DNA of 8,860 bases from Desulfamplus sp. GTDB lineage: Bacteria; Desulfobacterota; Desulfobacteria; Desulfobacterales; Desulfobacteraceae. Every line of letters starts with the position of its first letter. Within the stretch, counting starts at the first letter, position 1. The stretch lies in contig JADFYT010000085.1 of assembly GCA_015232935.1 (NCBI GenBank), forward strand, positions 1 through 8,860. The letters are read 5' to 3'. Made by a program: the position numbers and the translations under genes. A model generated the notes under the pieces. It had not been told where the DNA came from. It saw nothing but the letters and a program-made list of their open reading frames with translations, and did no database searches. This document shows positions 5,825 to 8,860 of this stretch, piece after piece.

Positions 5825-6071
5825 CATAGAATATACTCCGGCAGCTTTAAAACAACTTTTCAAGCTGGATAAGTCTGTTGCAAAAAGTATAGTTGACTAC
5901 ATGGAATCTATATCACCAAACCCTATGGATTTTGGAAAAGCATTACGAAAAGGTTATAGAGGCTATTGGAGACACAGAGTAGGTGATTACAGGGTTATAT
6001 CAGTCCTTGAAAAAAATAGCCTGACTGTATTGGTGGTAAAAATAGGGCATAGAGACAAGATTTATGAATAA
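5814..6071 (+). CDS. RelE-family ribosome-dependent mRNA endonuclease toxin
   Basis: This 85-residue protein begins, in my choice, at TTG 5814, giving MNYNIEYTPAALKQLFKLD, a classic RelE N-terminus. The longer frame from GTG 5772 adds MVKKRCQPKKCKKS, which is not family-like and lies fully inside the antitoxin gene. The TTG start overlaps the antitoxin stop by 11 bases, which would couple translation. RelE-type residues are placed as expected: RKGYRGYWRHRVGDYRVI (45-62, including Arg60) and KIGHRDKIYE at the end (Arg80, Tyr84). These correspond roughly to Arg61, Arg81 and Tyr87 of E. coli RelE, which act in cleavage of mRNA in the ribosomal A site. The gene looks intact, so the toxin is probably active and needs its antitoxin. 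The upstream ribosome binding site is weak (AAAGAG, 5807-5812), which suits coupled, low toxin expression. Confidence 0.88.
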   Translation: MNYNIEYTPAALKQLFKLDKSVAKSIVDYMESISPNPMDFGKALRKGYRGYWRHRVGDYRVISVLEKNSLTVLVVKIGHRDKIYE

Positions 6072-6095
6072 TGGATGCAATAAGTATAATTTGAA

Positions 6096-6167
6096 GAACA
6101 CAAGCAGTTTGGCTGCAATTGTTGTCAGACTGAAATTCCTGAGCAACAAGAACTGATTACCATCAAG
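6096..6167 (+). repeat. Repeat element A, copy 2
   Basis: Second copy of the block at 847-918. It folds as TTGTTG-TCAG (6119-6128), a 10-base loop, then CTGA-G-CAACAA (6139-6149), giving ten pairs with one bulged G. The outer stem differs in sequence from copy 1 (TATTA/TAATA), but both arms changed so that pairing is kept. Element B starts 15 bases later. Confidence 0.7.
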
Positions 6168-6181
6168 AGAATCCCCTTCCT

Positions 6182-6261
6182 GATAACGGCCATGCACTGA
6201 TGGGCAGAACGAAAAATGAAAGTCTTATAATTGCAGATATCTCAAGAGACTATCACATAAA
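6182..6261 (+). repeat. Repeat element B, copy 2 (orphan phaE-type leader)
   Basis: 69 of 80 bases are identical to the phaE leader at 1712-1791 without gaps. The GAAAGTC arm is kept and its partner reads GACTATC, one mismatch; the 12-base palindrome of copy 1 is lost. A loosely ribosome-binding-site-like AGGGGATTGTAAAA follows, but no gene does: the next feature is the end of a gene on the opposite strand. It looks like a displaced or relic copy. Confidence 0.85.
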
Positions 6262-6300
6262 CGCTTCAGAAGGGGATTGTAAAAACAAATAGTTGATTAA

Positions 6301-8860
6301 TCACGCGGATTCAAGTACAAGGTCCGGGCTTCCCACCAGAGTTGCTGTCATGGTTCTGTCCAGGAAAAGAGAGAGGCCGTTACCTGTATTGACAACACGG
6401 TCATCTATTTCTACAGATATTGTTTTTCTGCTGGTTCCAGCCTTGACAGCCTGCTTTACCACACTGCCTTTAAGGTATTCCATTGCCCAATCCTCAGCCT
6501 CATTTATGTCCCTGAATCCATGATTTCCAGGAGCACCTTCAACAACAAACCTGCCGGTGCTGTCTGGCCTGATGACAATTTTCTGCCGGATCATTACATG
6601 GCTTGTTATGGCACCCAGAGCATTTGCCACATCCGCATCCTGAGGAATGATAACCCTGGCATTGAGAAGCTCGCCTGCCCCGGGCAGAAAATAGTGAACA
6701 GGTGCTCCTATGCCAATGACAGGGTGAGAAAACTCTGCTCTTATCCGGTATCTTGAGTTCAAGGAAGGATCAAGAATGCTTGCGACAAGGTGCTTTGCCA
6801 CAGGGGATTCCTCAAGATCGTCCCTGTTCACGCCATTTTTATCTCTCCTGTTTCCATGTTTTCCGTTCTGTCCGTTTTTGAATAATGAATTTTTGGCAGC
6901 ATCTTTAATATCTTTTAGAATCAGCTTTTTCAAAAGCTCAAGTGCCAATATTTTTTCCATTTTCTTTAAAAGATCATCAACAAGTTCCGTAACTGTTGTC
7001 TTGCTGAATTGTGCCATTAACTGCAGCACTCTTCTGGCTGGTTCAGGATTCCATTTTGTGAAATAGCCCTTAAAATGGAGAAGATCGGTAGGAGTCAGAC
7101 CGCACCTCTGGACAAGCCCGCTCTCTTCAAGACGTTCCATGGGAAGAAATGTGGTTGACATGCAGTTAATGGCAGTTGCGAGCTCTTCCGGTGTATGGGG
7201 GCGATCGCGTAAAAGATTATAAATCCTGATTTCCTGATCTGTAGGTACAAATGAAATTTTTCCTCCGGTATGTTCAAGAGGGATGTCAATTCGCATGGCT
7301 ACAAAGAGCACCTGTTCAATATGGGCAACAGATCGTTGTTCCATGTGGAACAGTGCCTGATTCAAATCTGGACTGTGCAGGCTGCCAGCCCATGCGAGGG
7401 GAGCAACGCGCCTTGGACCAATTATAAAGTCACCCTGTTTCCACCTTATAAGGCTATCTCCTCCAAGACCTGTCGTACGCATATCAAGTGCTTTGACATG
7501 GGTGACAAATCCTCCAACATGTGCCCCGCTTTTACACACAGCAACCGCATTATCGCAGATATCCGCGGTATCAGTGGTTGTTCCACCCATATCAACTACC
7601 ATGGCATCACTCAAGCCGGTAAGCATTCTTGCACCGGCAACGCTTGCGGCAGGGCCGGACAAGATGGTCTCTACAGGCCTCTCTTTAGCCATTCCAGAAG
7701 ACATAAGAGTGCCATCTCCCTTGACAACCATGACCGGAGCGGATATTGAACGTCTTTTCAGGACATGCTCAATCTCCTTGAAAAACTTGACCATGCGAGG
7801 AATGATACGGGCGTTTAGAACGGCTGTCTGTGCCCTGACAACAAAATCAAGCAGGTCTGAGAACTCATGTCCACAGCATGCTACCATACCTGTCTCCTGC
7901 TCAACTATCTGTTTGACAGCAAGTTCATGAACAGGATTTATTGCTCCTCCAAACCCGGAAACAGCAAACGCGGTTACACCTTCTTTTGTGCTCATCTCTT
8001 TTACAACACGCCTGATCTGATCTTGATCAACCGGTTCGACCTCTTCACCGCTGATATTAATATAACCTTTTACATTTTGTTTCGGGGTATGAACTATAAG
8101 ATCATCTGAGACCATTCCAGCACTGTTCATAAGAATCAGCCCTGTTTTTTGCCCCTCCCCCTCCACAATTGAGTTTGTTGCGAGAGTTGTCGAAACAGAG
8201 ACCAGCTCAACCTTGGAGAGCATCTTGCTATCCAGGCCCAAAAGTGCGTTATCAATACCAACGGAAAAATCCCACTTGGTGGTAAGAGCCTTGTTTTTAT
8301 GGATTATCTCTCTTTTTTTTAAATCATATATCACAGCATCTGTATATGTACCTCCGGCATCAATTCCAAGTCCATACCGAATCAAAAGCCCCCTGCCCTC
8401 TTCTATATTTGATGCCGAAAAATCACTGCCATCTTTTTTGCTTTGAGTTGCAGATGCCCTGCCCTCTTTTCGGACGGCAATCATTTTTTCCCCATATTCA
8501 TCACAGACAATAATTCTTGAACCGGAACCGGAAGGAACAGAAGACTCCTGATTAACTCCATTTTTGATACTGATGCCAGAATTGGCTCCATTGGTCAATG
8601 TATCAGTCTTTGAAGAGTTGGTTACAGGAGCAGAGTCAAGAGCATTTTTAAAAGCACAGTAGATTGTACTGTGGCCGGGCGGAACAATCAGAATGCTGTC
8701 ATCAGAATCTTCCTGAGTCAGCATACGCCGCATTAAAGATCTGTCTCCCTTTATCTTTTCATATTTCCAATGATACTCATCTGCCATCTGCCGTGCCTGT
8801 TGAGCGTATTTTTCGCTATTTACAAAACCAGTATCAATAAAGGCCGCTCTTTGATAATTT
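6301..8860 (-). CDS. DUF1638-like/hydantoinase-oxoprolinase A fusion protein, 5' end outside window
   Basis: The frame stays open to the right edge, with 24 codons before the first Met at 8787; 852 residues are visible. Numbered from that Met, the start (RAAFIDTGFVNSEKYAQQAR upstream, then MADEYHWKYEKIKGDRSLMR and SILIVPPG to about 40) looks like the C-terminal end of a DUF1638 domain. A Ser/Asn/Gly/Lys-rich linker (about 50-135) leads to a full hydantoinase A module. This has phosphate-binding loops GIDAGGTYTD (141-150) and VVDMGGTTTD (397-406), GPAASVAGA (378-386), LGGDS (441-445), a winged-helix-like stretch (about 517-571, ending GLTPTDLLHF) and a C-terminal ASKHA-like end (PVIGIGAPVHYFLPGAG, 689-705). 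Known members hydrolyse hydantoins or 5-oxoproline with ATP, but many homologues near corrinoid methyltransferases have no proven substrate. A hydrophilic Asn/Lys/Arg insert (636-662) is present. It converges on the toxin-antitoxin pair. The fusion is a direct reading of one open frame; the DUF1638 label is from memory. Confidence 0.87.
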   Translation of the reverse strand, partial: NYQRAAFIDTGFVNSEKYAQQARQMADEYHWKYEKIKGDRSLMRRMLTQEDSDDSILIVPPGHSTIYCAFKNALDSAPVTNSSKTDTLTNGANSGISIKNGVNQESSVPSGSGSRIIVCDEYGEKMIAVRKEGRASATQSKKDGSDFSASNIEEGRGLLIRYGLGIDAGGTYTDAVIYDLKKREIIHKNKALTTKWDFSVGIDNALLGLDSKMLSKVELVSVSTTLATNSIVEGEGQKTGLILMNSAGMVSDDLIVHTPKQNVKGYINISGEEVEPVDQDQIRRVVKEMSTKEGVTAFAVSGFGGAINPVHELAVKQIVEQETGMVACCGHEFSDLLDFVVRAQTAVLNARIIPRMVKFFKEIEHVLKRRSISAPVMVVKGDGTLMSSGMAKERPVETILSGPAASVAGARMLTGLSDAMVVDMGGTTTDTADICDNAVAVCKSGAHVGGFVTHVKALDMRTTGLGGDSLIRWKQGDFIIGPRRVAPLAWAGSLHSPDLNQALFHMEQRSVAHIEQVLFVAMRIDIPLEHTGGKISFVPTDQEIRIYNLLRDRPHTPEELATAINCMSTTFLPMERLEESGLVQRCGLTPTDLLHFKGYFTKWNPEPARRVLQLMAQFSKTTVTELVDDLLKKMEKILALELLKKLILKDIKDAAKNSLFKNGQNGKHGNRRDKNGVNRDDLEESPVAKHLVASILDPSLNSRYRIRAEFSHPVIGIGAPVHYFLPGAGELLNARVIIPQDADVANALGAITSHVMIRQKIVIRPDSTGRFVVEGAPGNHGFRDINEAEDWAMEYLKGSVVKQAVKAGTSRKTISVEIDDRVVNTGNGLSLFLDRTMTATLVGSPDLVLESA

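Noticed and set aside
5267..6300. CRISPR array, tRNA or integron attC site
   Set aside because: The repeats here are inverted pairs or single direct pairs without regular spacers. No cloverleaf and no attC core sites (GTTRRRY/RYYYAAC) were recognised.
7270..7749. 159-aa open frame on the plus strand
   Set aside because: It is antisense to the conserved hydantoinase motifs (GIDAGG/DMGGTTTD region), with atypical composition. It is a shadow of the real gene, as are the frames at 7493-7930 and 6776-7066.

Overview
The window most resembles a chromosomal segment of an AT-leaning, sulfate-reducing-type deltaproteobacterium (Desulfobacterales-like). This is an inference from gene content: a class III polyhydroxyalkanoate (PHA) synthase operon lies near a UroD/MetE-type zinc methyltransferase and a DUF1638-hydantoinase gene, a mix familiar from anaerobic C1/corrinoid-using bacteria. 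No rRNA or other direct taxonomic marker is present.

Layout. Bases 1-732 (+) hold the 3' part of a MetE/UroD-superfamily methyltransferase cut by the window edge. A 356-base gap follows, containing repeat element A and a candidate promoter. Bases 1089-5266 (+) form a four-gene block: a 205-aa coiled-coil protein, phaE, phaC and a tandem-GAF protein, each with a good ribosome binding site. PhaE and PhaC together form the class III PHA synthase, which polymerises hydroxyacyl-CoA on granules. The 205-aa protein is plausibly a granule or assembly partner, and the GAF protein a possible sensor. PhaC ends in a charged tail of about 75 residues, very lysine-rich at its end, that the family's usual length does not account for.

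The next gap (5267-5605) has no gene but holds two large inverted repeats and a cluster of TTTGCAT motifs. Bases 5606-6071 (+) encode a RelB/RHH antitoxin and a RelE toxin with overlapping genes. The toxin probably starts at TTG.

Bases 6096-6261 hold a second, contiguous copy of two repeat blocks (A and B). In the PHA operon the same blocks are separated by about 790 bases that include the coiled-coil gene: A is at 847-918, and B (the phaE leader) is at 1712-1791. A folds into a hairpin whose arms change together between copies.

Bases 8860-6301 (-) encode a large protein cut by the right edge. The C-terminal end of a DUF1638-like domain is joined by a low-complexity linker to a full-length hydantoinase/oxoprolinase A module. 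It converges on the toxin-antitoxin pair.

The points most worth a second look are the split repeat, the DUF1638-hydantoinase fusion, the PhaC tail and the coiled-coil gene at the head of the PHA operon.
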